DNA of 64,000 bases from assembly GCA_022606135.1 (NCBI GenBank), contig JABYQN010000004.1, forward strand, positions 1,364,001-1,428,000, written 5' to 3'. The notes under the pieces are model-generated. The model did not search any database, was not told where the DNA came from, and was given only the letters and a program-made list of their open reading frames with translations. Numbering within the stretch: the stretch's first letter is position 1; every line of letters begins with the position of its first letter. This document shows, piece by piece, positions 34,388-44,248 of the stretch. The translations under genes were made by a program, and so were the position numbers. This stretch comes from Fomes fomentarius (Eukaryota > Basidiomycota > Agaricomycetes > Polyporales > Polyporaceae).

Positions 34388-34933
34388 CTATACGGTTACC
34401 ACGAGTGTGATGCCCGCTATGCAGGCGGAGCGGGGATCATATCGATCATAGAGCGGCGGCGTCCCCGTCCGTTTACGTCTAGGTCTCATGAGAGGTCTGC
34501 GATCTTTTAAATTGGGGCACTTCATGCTCACGAGCTTCGCGTCCAACTCCGAGTTTCCATCTCCCAACTTGATCTTCCGCGTACACGTCTTAGGCTTGCG
34601 CGCGTGCGACTGATGACCGATAAACCGTGAGTTCACGCCCTCGAACGGTCCGTCGGACGCGTGTTCCTCATCGCCGTCGTCGTCATCGTCGCCGGGCGAT
34701 ATGCGCGTTGGGGCATGAGTGTCGTGTTCATGGTCGGGCCGCGTGAGGATAAGTGCAGTGAGGCATCCGAGTCGTCCATACAAGTGGCACCCGGTGTCCA
34801 ATCCTAGTACTGTCCAGCGTCGTACAGAATCCAAGTCCCGGAATGCAGCGTGACCGTCCAGGTTGTCAGCTGGAGATGCGCTCCAGCATTCTCGAATCTC
34901 GAAGCCCGTGATGCCCTTGCACGACCGCCCCAT
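34388..34933 (-). CDS. Hypothetical ORF, possibly the 3' part of an F-box-like gene
   Basis: A frame of 181 codons with ATG at 34933 (MGRSCKGITGFEIRECWSAS). The start, with a Leu/Arg-rich lead-in from the neighbouring upstream frame, resembles the C-terminal end of Agaricomycete F-box/LRR-like proteins. An acidic run (GDDDDDGDEEH) and a basic tail (RPLMRPRRKRTG) follow. I see no F-box and no definite upstream exons. It could be the remnant of a larger gene, a small orphan gene, or a chance frame. Confidence 0.3.
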   Translation of the reverse strand: MGRSCKGITGFEIRECWSASPADNLDGHAAFRDLDSVRRWTVLGLDTGCHLYGRLGCLTALILTRPDHEHDTHAPTRISPGDDDDDGDEEHASDGPFEGVNSRFIGHQSHARKPKTCTRKIKLGDGNSELDAKLVSMKCPNLKDRRPLMRPRRKRTGTPPLYDRYDPRSACIAGITLVVTV

Positions 34934-35277
34934 ACGATTCCGCGAAGCTGCCAGTGCCCCAATCCTATCAGCAAGCGCCTCTAGCTTCCGGAACGCAGGC
35001 AGAGGTGTGGTTTAGTGCATCATCCAGATATCGCAGATGTCAGGAATGTACACACGGGGACCTTCAGCCGGCCCGATGCTTCAACATGCGCAAGACTCAC
35101 CTAGAATTGATTGGGTTGCGAGACGCAAGTGGCCATCACGATAGAGATGGATACGTAAAGGTGCACCACTAGCAAGGTATTAGATAGGTGCGGGATAGTA
35201 TAGTACTTTGACATCGTGTTCGTGACCAGACATGTCTACCCAAAACTCTCTACCCAAAACTCTGTATAACCGCTCAG
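34934..35277. other. Short intergenic stretch
   Basis: Nothing recognisable; lies between the hypothetical ORF and the 3' end of CYP51. Confidence 0.5.
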
Positions 35278-37249
35278 TCAAACCTCCTGCGACGGTACAT
35301 GATCTCGCACGGCAGCGGCTGGACCATCATCGACTGCAAGAGCATCCACGTCAGTATAATTCCTAGCAAGTGATGACAGCGAACGACGAGAGACATACCG
35401 AGTAATCAGGCCCTGGGAAGTCGCCCTTAAGGCGGAGCTCCATCCGACGGACGAGCGCAGAGATGACCGTGCTGATTTGGAGGTACGCGAACTACGACGC
35501 AACAGGTCAGAATGGCTAAAATGGCATCCACAAGGAGGGACAACTCACCTGCTCGCCAATGCACCGGTGACGGCCAGCACCGAAAGGGAGGTACGGACTG
35601 ATCGTGCCCTTACTCACCAGACCAAAGCCGAAGTCCACCTTCTCGCCCTCATTGTACTGCTTGTTCGCCTGCGCTGCCACACCTTTGTCATCATACCACC
35701 GTGTAGGCTCCCACGTCTCCGAGTCGTCCCATACGACTGGGTCAAGCTGACTGATGATAGGAGAAGCAAGCACGATGTCACCCTTGGGTACAATAAACGT
35801 CACGTCCTCGGATGGAGCAGCAAGCGTCGCCGGCACAGGGATGTCCGTGTGTGCCTTGCGCATGATACTGTGGATGGGCGGGTGCAGACGGAGCGTCTCG
35901 CGAACGACGGCATCAAGCACCTTGAGCTCACGAATCTCGTCGTAGCCCATGTCCCGGAGACCGCCGTCGGGGGTACCAAAGTGTTGAACCTGCTCCTTGT
36001 GAAGCGCTTCCTGGATATCCGGACGTGACGCGAGGTGAAGCATGGTCCATGCGAGCGAAGAGGAGCTCGTGTGCTGTCCAGCCATGAGCAGAGCAATCAG
36101 GATGTGGGCAATCTCGTGATCAGGGATGGTAGAACCGTCGCGGTAGCGCTGCGTTGCCAATGAAGCCATAACATCGTCTTCGTGAGGCTACCAGAATGAA
36201 TGATTACTTGCAGACCTGTGACCAAAGACGAATAGCTTACCTCCTCGAGGTGCTCACGACGGTGCTTGAGGATGCTCTGGTAGAACGAACTCATTTTCGC
36301 GTGCGCGGCATCCCGTTTGCGGTAGCTCGGTAGAGGCAAGCCAGGAATCATCCAATGCAGAGGGGTGAAGCCGTGGTCGAGGTCGGAATACACCTGGGCA
36401 TAGTCCTTCGTCAACCGCTCGCGGATCTCCTTGCCTTGAAGGGTACGCGAAGCCGTCAAGATGGTCATTTCAGAGAACGTCTTGAGAACAGGGAATGAGC
36501 CCCAGTCGTTGATGTCGTTCATCTGGTAGACACGGAAGGAAGAGTCCGTGTTGATGTAGTCCTTAATTTCGTCTTCGATCATGCCAACGTATGCACGGAA
36601 CTTGTCGATGGTAAGCGAGACCTTGACAAACTTCTTCTGTTCCATGAGCTTCTCATTGGGGCAATCGTACACAACATCCTTGCCAAAGATGGGGGTGGTC
36701 AAGGGCTAAGATAGAGCGTGAGAGAAGCGCTATGTATCGGACAAAGTCGGAGACGTACCGAGTAGACATCCTCTGCAGCGAGTTGAGTGTGTTTGCCACC
36801 GAGGACGTAGTCGTTACCGCGAGTGCCCAACGTGACAGTTACGCGCCGGCCCAAGAGAATGAAGGTGAAGCAGTTGCCGTACTGCGTGATATTGAGTTAC
36901 TTGGGCACGAACTCGAAGACCGACACATCCGCACCTTTTCCCTGCAATCCCGGAAAAACGCGACGGGGTCACGACCGTAGGCAGGTGCGGAACCAAGGAA
37001 GGGTATCCAATGCCAGACCATGGGAGGTGAGGACTTCGAGCGGGGTATCTTTTGCGTGATGTTTGCATGATTTACGAAGGGAAGAAAAAACGAGCAGTAA
37101 CAACTCACCAGCTGCCAGAGAACATTGAGGACAATTGACAGCACGGGGACATTGACGAGAGCCAGGAGGAGCAGACGAGGGGTTGAGGGCCACTCTAGCT
37201 GAGTGAGGGTGCCCGTCCAGGGCTCTGAGAACGTCGCGTTGGCCGCCAT
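35278..37249 (-). CDS. ERG11: Sterol 14-alpha-demethylase (CYP51)
   Basis: Cytochrome P450 of the endoplasmic reticulum that removes the 14-alpha-methyl group of lanosterol/eburicol in ergosterol synthesis, and the target of azole fungicides. Exon 1 (ATG at 37249, MAANATFSEPW) carries a hydrophobic anchor (LLLLALVNVPVLSIVLNVLW). Then come VWHWIPFLGSAPAYG and FGKDVVYDCPN, the B'-helix region typical of CYP51. The I-helix AGQHTSSSSLAW is followed by ETLRLHPPIHSIMRK with the ExxR motif, the EPTRWYDD region, and the haem loop PFGAGRHRCIGEQ with the Cys ligand. The last exons give a C-terminus ending in PCEIMYRRR and TGA at 35278. About seven exons; no broken junction seen. An in-frame upstream Met would add about 28 residues but is less typical. 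Confidence 0.94.
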
Positions 37250-38850
37250 AGATGCTGAAGAGCTGGAGAGCGTCGCCAAGCAAGATAGAGAAGAGGGACG
37301 AGGCGGGGTGAGAGCCAGTTGGGACGCTGTCATATACAATTTATTCGCTCGTTCATCGAACCATTCCCACCTTCCCAATCCGGCAGTCGCTTCTCCTGAT
37401 TTGGATCCAGGTCTCTCTAGTCCTTCCTGTCCGAGGCCCGTCCTTCGAGACCTCTCGCTCGCCCATTTACCCTTCCGACTCGTCAGACATTCAATTGCGT
37501 TTTCTGCGCTGGCACCACACCCGTTCCCAACGAGCTCCATATTCGTATGCTGCCAGGCGCTGTGACTCCGTCATGCGCGCTTTTGGTCGTGTAATCACTC
37601 ACAGACTGTGGAACCATTCTGGATCATTCAATACGCTTCCCACCACCGGGAACGCGATACTTGTCCCGAGCATTCGCGACCACGTCGACGGATCCTTAGA
37701 CTCGCCGTACACGTACAGGCCGAGCTGCTGACAGTGCGAGCTACTTAGTAGTAGTCTTGAAGCGCGCAGTTGACACGCGTACGCTTTTCAATCCAGTCCC
37801 ATGATCATGAAGAACACTTGCATAACTGGTATTGTGTTCGAAAATCGAGTCGGACTTCGTTCACCATACTAGCTGTACCACGTTCGGCCCCCCTGAGCTC
37901 GTAGACGGCAAATGTTCCCTCACCACTAACTTTGACTCGTGCTCTGTGGTTCATGGCGCCCGGGCACAAGTCTCAAGTCCTTCACTGTATCAGCAATATT
38001 GTTGTTATTACTCCTGGCTCTACTTGACTAGTACCTAGAACTGGCCATATCTCTTCAGGCCTTAAGCTTCAAGTTCCTTCACAATAGACCGTAGGCTGGA
38101 CTTTCCCCCTTGTTCGCCGCAAACGAACCACAAAATCAAAATCCGCCTGGGCGACACTGGGCGCCCGCTTCTGAATCTGGTCATAAACCTCTCGGAGGGT
38201 CCTGGCTTGGCCTATTCTTCATCTTGTACTCCAACTCCATCCAAGATGTCTCAGGTCGATACGCTTCTTGCTGGGCATCGTCGCCGTCGCTCTTCTTCTC
38301 CTGCATCACTGTCACCCCCAGGCACTCACATTGAAGGGTCCATTGACTCAGAGCCGCCAGCCAAACGTCAGCGAGGCCACGACAGTCGCGCTGATAATGA
38401 CGAGATCTGTGGCGCGCTTTGTGTAACCTGATGGTCACACCTGCTGATCCATCGTCGAAAGCCTATGGCATCCGTTGTACAACTAGGATCTTTGCCGTCG
38501 GCACTCAAGGTGGTTGAGGGCCGTGAAGCTACTAGTCAACATGCCCAAGCCGATCGGCTATTGCCCCTCGAAGGTTGCGTATATGCGCACACATATGGAG
38601 GGCTATGGGGCCGGGGCCGAATCCCATTCGAAGGAGGCCCTTTATGTGTCACCAAAGGTGTCCGAGGCGCAACAGGAACGGGAAGAGCACAACGCTGTGA
38701 GCTCCTTGTGGTTCCAATCGTTATAATATTCACTCACACCATAACCACAGGCCAATGTGTCCAAGTTTGCGTAAAATGTACCCCCAATATGGCTAGGTCT
38801 CTGCCTCTGGATACCTCGATAAACCTTTCTTTCTCCGAACCACCCGTCGA
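37250..38850. other. Intergenic region upstream of CYP51
   Basis: Contains the CYP51 promoter. A plus-strand frame at 38207-38431 has a basic, nuclear-signal-like piece (SEPPAKRQRGHDSR) but no domain. It may belong to the degenerate gene that follows. Confidence 0.4.
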
Positions 38851-39107
38851 AGCTGCGAATTCGACGGTTCCATCAACCCGCCGTCGAAATTTAGGTACCA
38901 CAATGAGCCACGGTTCTCCAAAGCGGACATCGCGCAGAAGAAAACGCGTCTGCAAGCTTGGTACGACAACACCAAGGTTTTGGGTTATGGTGATGTACAG
39001 GATCAGGTGACAAAGATCGACACAAGTGTTTGGGACGCCCTGGAGATACCAGCGTCCGATCTTCACTGTCAAACCCGAGCTACTAGACCAGATCGCCAAC
39101 ATGTAAC
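38851..39107 (+). pseudogene. Frameshifted remnant of an unrecognised gene
   Basis: One frame reads FSKADIAQKKTRLQAWYDNT, then VLGYGDVQDQVTKIDTSVWD and ALEIPAS, with normal protein-like composition and aromatic/charged spacing. After the Ser the meaningful reading moves to another frame (IFTVKPELLDQIANM followed by TAA at about 39103-39105), implying a one-base indel. Upstream, similar protein-like pieces lie in yet other frames. I do not recognise the family; a transposon-borne gene is possible but unproven. Confidence 0.45.
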
Positions 39108-39718
39108 CAAGTCCAGAGAAGAGAAGCATCTCCGTATTCTATCGTTTTTCTGTCAGAAAATCCCATCCAATAGCTTCATTCTAATCACCTCCCAACCTTT
39201 CGGATCCCCAAGATTGTTCTTCACCGTGCTCTCTATCCATTACACCGTACTACTGATTGTTCTCATTCTTTTTCCTGATCACAACGCTTCTCGATTGTCC
39301 CCACCTGCAATGTATCATTCTCCTCCGTCTTCTACTTCTTCCGTATTGGCAGGCGGAGATACCCGCGCATAATGCAAGCCCGACGGAACAAAGACGCGTC
39401 CAAACGCCTCATAAATGGTAGCTTGCTTCATCGTGCCTAAACATAGAAATGATCTGCACAACGCAACTGACAATTGGTGAGGTGAGATCCACAGCTTGCT
39501 AACTTCAAGCTGCGGTTGTTTGCGTTAGATCCCTTGAACCATTTACAGACGCGTTGGCTGACGGATTTGTACAACTAAGATTCACTCTGCTGGGTCATAC
39601 TAATCGTTCCATTGCCAGGCGATTATATTACAGCACACCACATACCTTTGTCTGACGTGTCCATCGTATAACAAAGTACTTCACAGGAGGCACAGACTTC
39701 GAACCCCTACCCGCACAC
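39108..39718. other. Intergenic stretch before the 177-residue gene
   Basis: No gene seen. AT-richer than the neighbouring genes; holds the upstream region of the small gene at 39811. Confidence 0.5.
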
Positions 39719-39724
39719 TATAAA
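39719..39724 (+). promoter_or_regulatory. TATA box of the small orphan gene
   Basis: TATAAA lies 87 bases before the ATG at 39811. Confidence 0.7.
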
Positions 39725-39810
39725 TTCAGGACGAAGTCTCCTGCGTCGACGTCTGCAGGTCAAGCCTCTATTACACACCGCCCACCATCTGACAAAATCT
39801 TCGATTCGAT

Positions 39811-40387
39811 ATGTCATCTTCTTCCCCGTCGTGGCCCCTCGTCACCATGCGCGACGTCTATCTCGAGCAAGTGTGCAAGAAGTACCCAGACTTCATCCCC
39901 CGCAACGACTTCGACATCCTGTCCGCGAGCAGCTACGCTGGACCTGCGGAGGGACTCTATACCTATCTGGATGAGAAGTTTGCGGAGAAGGGAGGTACAG
40001 ATGAGGTTGTGCGCTCCGCCCAGGCGCTCCTGGCCGTCAGCGCTGACAACGCGGAGGTCACTGGGGTGAGTATCTCTCTCGCCAATCCGTCGTGAGAATG
40101 TTTTCCAGCTGAAGGAACATTCGCAACCCCTTGTAGCGCAAGCCGCCTACTACCTTTTTAGTCCGCCTACGTGTGTCCCGAAGCGGGAGGACTGCAGGGA
40201 TTTCGTTTCTACCGGCACGGGCGGACCGGTGAACCCGCCTCTCGAGTTTGAGCTGTGGCAGGGTTCGGTTTCGGTGCCGTTCCCCGTTCCTAGTTGCGAT
40301 ACACCGTATCGGGTTGGCTCTTTCTCATCCCTTGTTCTCGATCGGTACTATTGTCGTAGTTCAATGGTGAATCGTAGTAGAGTGTAG
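39811..40387 (+). CDS. Hypothetical 177-residue protein, two exons
   Basis: Exon 1 (39811-40065, 85 codons) and exon 2 (40109-40387, 92 codons plus TAG) flank a 43-base intron with GTGAGT donor and CCAG acceptor; both exons are multiples of three. The protein starts MSSSSPSWPLVTMRDVYLEQ, has no signal peptide or membrane segment, and its second half contains several Cys (TCVPKREDC, PSCDTP, YYCRSS). I do not recognise a family. A TATA box and a clean intron support a real gene. It converges on HEN1 with only 26 bases between the stop codons, so the 3' ends of the two transcripts almost certainly overlap. Confidence 0.65.
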
Positions 40388-40413
40388 GCTGTCTAGGCAT
40401 CGCATCCGCTAGG

Positions 40414-42035
40414 TTAGAGAGGAAGTTTGATGTAGTCATCCCTAGTGTCCTTGTCCCAGCCACCTTCCGTCGGATCACCCCAACCCCAGCCGCTCTCCAC
40501 AGAATTTTCGATCCATCCATACTGCACCGTTTCTACTCCGCTGTCCCCATGATTGTCTTTGATAACAACACCTCCAACTTGCCCCCACAATGTATCATTC
40601 TCTTGCTGATCCCCTGGATCTTCTATTTCCTCCATGTCGGGCAGGGATCCCCACGGGTCCACTTGCGAGTCTGGCGGGATGAGGTGGTGAAGCGATAGAT
40701 CCAGTCGTACAACCCATTCTTCGTGCTCGCTGGATCCCAGCAAGGTCTTCTCCAACGCAAGTCCGCTGTGATCACGGATTGCCCGCACGAGCCAGTCGAT
40801 CCAGCCTCCACATGCGCTCTCGACTTCGCGCTCGAACCAGATATCCGTGAGGGCGACCGTCGTCTCCCGGAAGTGCAGCATCTTCGAGATCACCAGCTCG
40901 CTGACCTCGTGCAGTGGCCGCGGCTTGCACGCCTTCTCGTGTGCGACATGGTCGTGGGACGCGAGCAGCCGGTGTTCATGCTGGCATAGCACATGCGTCC
41001 GGGCGTCCGCCTCTTTCCACCGCATTTCTCTCGTCTCTGCCCATTCCTCGCCCTCTCGTCGCTTGAATGCGGCGACCTGGCTAGCATATCCAAGCTCCCT
41101 ATCACGCCCCCATTCGTCCTCCTCCTTCGCGGTGCCGACGCCACCGATGTCGATTATGTCGTAGCCCCACTCGGCCGCGACGACATCGCACCACTCCCTG
41201 AACTCCTCGACCGTCCACTCGAACTTGTGATCGTGGTGCCGGAAGACGCGGTCGGTGCGCTCGGTCGGGTCTGGCCAGCCACAACGCGCCTCTTTCGGGG
41301 CGTCGGGCGCAGTGAACCGCGCATTGAATGTGTACGAAGGCGTTGTGACGAGGAGGATGCGTGGGTGGTACGCGCCAAGAACCACGGGAGCGAACCGAGC
41401 GAGTACGGTTTCTGAGAGGTGCTCGATGCTGTGGTCAAGTAAAGGTTTGTGGTCAGTCGTTTCCGCTGAGCAAATTTGAGCGTTTAAGGGCGTACACTTC
41501 GGTCGCGACTACACATTCAACGTTTACAAAGGCTTCATTGAAGCATTCGAGTCCACCTTCCCAGATGGCGACCTCGAGGGGCTCCCAGCGAGCCGGCGGT
41601 CTGTGCCACGACGTCTCCCGCTCAGAGGCGGGAGGCTTGGTGTTCTTGATTGTTCGTTCCAGCTCATCTTGAGACACATCCAGTCCAGCGATCTTGAAGG
41701 GATGCAGAATACCCTGGTGTAATTCTTTGAGCAGCCCAGTATCTGTGGCAGACATGTCGTTTGGACTGATACCGTGCGGAGGTGGCGCAAGCCAGGGGGC
41801 CGGGTTACACAAACAAGACAACAATTCGCCCTCGGCACAACCGATGTCCAGGACCTAAGAGCATCTTGAATCAACGGCGGTTCATGAAGGCGATTGTGCT
41901 GGTCCTGGTACACACCTCAGTGACGCGCTCACGCCGCATGATGTCAAGGGCCCATCCGCGACGCTGCAGGTACAAGTTTGGCTGGAACGTTACCGGGAGC
42001 TCTTTCCACTCGCTTTCTTCAGTCTCATCAGTCAT
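40414..42035 (-). CDS. HEN1: HEN1-type small-RNA 2'-O-methyltransferase
   Basis: HEN1 enzymes methylate the 2'-OH at the 3' end of small RNAs, protecting them from uridylation and decay. The ATG at 42035 opens MTDETEESEWKELPVTFQPN, followed by LYLQRRGWALDIMRRERVTE. After a short intron comes the SAM-binding VLDIGCAEGELLSCL. A later junction joins VECVVATE to VIEHLSETVL, giving the E-x-x-E-H metal motif of the HEN1 family. LLVTTPSYTFNARF and FRHHDHKFEWTVEEFREWC then supply the remaining His ligands and the family signature. The C-terminal third is acidic and divergent, and the stop is TAA at 40414. About 520 residues and three exons; no lesion seen. No RNA-binding N-terminal domains are present, so the layout is like animal rather than plant HEN1. 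Confidence 0.88.
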
Positions 42036-42410
42036 GGTGGTGTGATGGGAGAACAGGAAGAGCGTTTAAGCTCGCGAAACAGACTTCATATATGATCTGC
42101 ATTGTGAGAATATAAGAGAAGTGTGAAAGGGCATTGGTCAAAGCGGCAGCCTGCAGGTCAAAATCGCCTTCCAACAAGACGGCCAAGCTTGGCCACTGCA
42201 GGGCGCAGGCGCTCTGCTGATCCACCGCAGCACACATTGCCCTAAGCAGGCATATAGAAGCGCATTGGAGGTGCTTGCAGTAGCGTATCGTGGATTCATG
42301 AGAGCTAACGACACAGTATAGGTACATGGACAGCAACGTGGAGTAAAGTTTGCGGAGATCATGCAGACGATGCATCATCAACGATACACTCAAGTTTGAC
42401 GATGGCGCGT
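42036..42410. other. Short spacer between P0 and HEN1 genes
   Basis: Both flanking genes are on the minus strand, so this holds the P0 3' untranslated region and the HEN1 promoter. No gene seen. Confidence 0.6.
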
Positions 42411-43619
42411 TTAATCGAAGAGACCGAAGCCCTAAGAAGCACGATTCAGCACAATCCTGGGTAAAGGGCTGTAGTCGACATACCATGTCGTCGTCCGATT
42501 CCTCCTTCTCCTCCTCGGCGGGAGCAGCCTCCGCAGCAGGGGCAGCCTCTGCAGCCGCAGCTGGAGCCGCAGCGACGGCGAACGCCTCGGGGTTGGCAAG
42601 GTATTCCTTGGCCTGAGGAAATTGTGTCAACAAGATGGTTTACAAATTGCAAATAGGGGTGCCTCAGACAATAAGCGGAATAGGAAAAAACAGCATTCGC
42701 CCGGTGGGACGCTCAGCATTTTCAGTGTTGTGAAAGATCATAGGCAAAAGGATGTTTATACATGGAACAGCACACACCTTCTCTGCGCCCTCGAACGAGT
42801 AGTCGGTGACGAGCGCAACCGAGATAAGGTTCTTGTATGAATTGACCAAGGAGTGCACAACAGAGACGATTGTCGGATAGTTGAGAGCCAGAGAGATAGC
42901 AGCGATAGTCTTGATGCCAGAGAAGAAGCGGTCCAGGAGCTCATTGTCCGAGATATCGAGCACCTCTGGAGAGAAGATGTTGCCTTGGTCGAAGATCTGG
43001 ACGACAGTCATTCCGTATGTGAACGGCGAGATGTTCAACATGTTGAGCAAAGTCGCCTCCGACGGGCCGACACGAGTACCGGCGGTAACGACCTGGACAT
43101 CGGACACAATTTCAATCGTACCACGGGAGATCTTGGTCGGGATACCGAGGGCCTGGAAGAAGGACGTCTTGCCGGGTTCCATACCAGTGTTACCACCAGG
43201 AATGATGACATCCTTGGGGGCCAGGGCACCAGCACGCGCGGGAGCGGCAACCTTGTTGGCAGTGATGATGTCACGGATTTCCTTGAGGTCACCAGAGGTG
43301 AAAACGAAACCGATGTTACCCCTGACATGGGGGAGGAGACGCTCGAACTGGGGGTACTCTCCAAGGATGGAACGGAGGGCACGGCGGACCATCGTGTTCT
43401 TGCCCATCACAACAACACCCTTCCCGCGGAGAGCGACACGGATCTGGTGCATCTGGTTGGAACCGACGTTGTCGACATTGACGACGAAGATGGAAGCTGA
43501 ATACGATACACCGCTGAGTACTTTCTGAAGGAAGAGAGATCTGGGCACTTACGATACTTGGCGACAAGATCCTTCAGCTTCTGGAAGTAAAGCTCCTTCT
43601 GCGCGCGAGTGGCACCCAT
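42411..43619 (-). CDS. RPP0: 60S acidic ribosomal protein P0
   Basis: P0 anchors the P1/P2 stalk on 28S rRNA and recruits elongation factors. The ATG at 43619 opens [20 protein letters not shown]. Exon 2 gives [46 protein letters not shown] and [15 protein letters not shown], all diagnostic for P0. The exon near 42500-42615 encodes the Ala-rich hinge followed by [12 protein letters not shown] last tiny exon supplies GFGLFD and TAA at 42411, restoring the universal SDDDMGFGLFD tail across a 57-base intron. About 312 residues, complete and intact. The extra intron placed just before the final GFGLFD residues is worth noting. Confidence 0.96.
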
Positions 43620-44248
43620 TTGATGATGTAGTCCTTGCGATGACGCGTTCAGACGCGTCGAGGGTCGCGCGCACCATTCATATTTACTCACTAAGTTTTG
43701 AGTAGGTTTTGAGTTGAATGATCAGTGCCTCCCTATTGACCTCTGAAAGCGTTCGTTCAGCAAGACTGGCAGCCACACATACAGCGCCGACATGCTCACC
43801 TGTTGTGCCAATGGATTTTTCAAGGCAACTGGTCGAGAGTGCAACGGTGGTGAATGCGGACTCGCCGTCTACCGTGTTCTGTGCCGGACAACGGGGTGGC
43901 GTACAGTTATGCAGATAGAGTTTGACGAGCTGCGGCATCTCCCGTATTCCCCAATTATGTAAGTACACGACTGGCGCCAAGGGCTGGGGGTACACGTGCC
44001 CAGTCGCGTCAGAGGACGTCGCAACTGCTGCTCGTCAGTCGACATCCCTTGCACACTGTCACTTGGTTCCCGCTGTCCGGCCTCACATCTCGGCAAGGCT
44101 GTTGTCGACGGCGAACGCAACAAGGCTCTCTTCTGCTCGTCCACATTTTCTGTCCGCTCCTGGCAACGCTTCGTCCGTCCTGGGCGGACGCGCTCTTGTC
44201 TTCCTTGGTCTTCAGACGCTTTTAGGGCCGCACCTCACATGCAATGGA
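43620..44248. other. Divergent promoter region between P0 and the PPR gene
   Basis: Frames of about 100 codons exist on both strands (for example 43684-43995 minus), but none has motifs. The stretch is best read as the two promoters. Confidence 0.5.

Noticed and set aside
40993..41415. 140-codon plus-strand frame inside HEN1
   Set aside because: Lies opposite a confidently identified exon with HEN1 motifs.
42853..43528. Two 215-codon plus-strand frames opposite the P0 gene
   Set aside because: They mirror the codon bias of the P0 exon on the other strand and have no motif.
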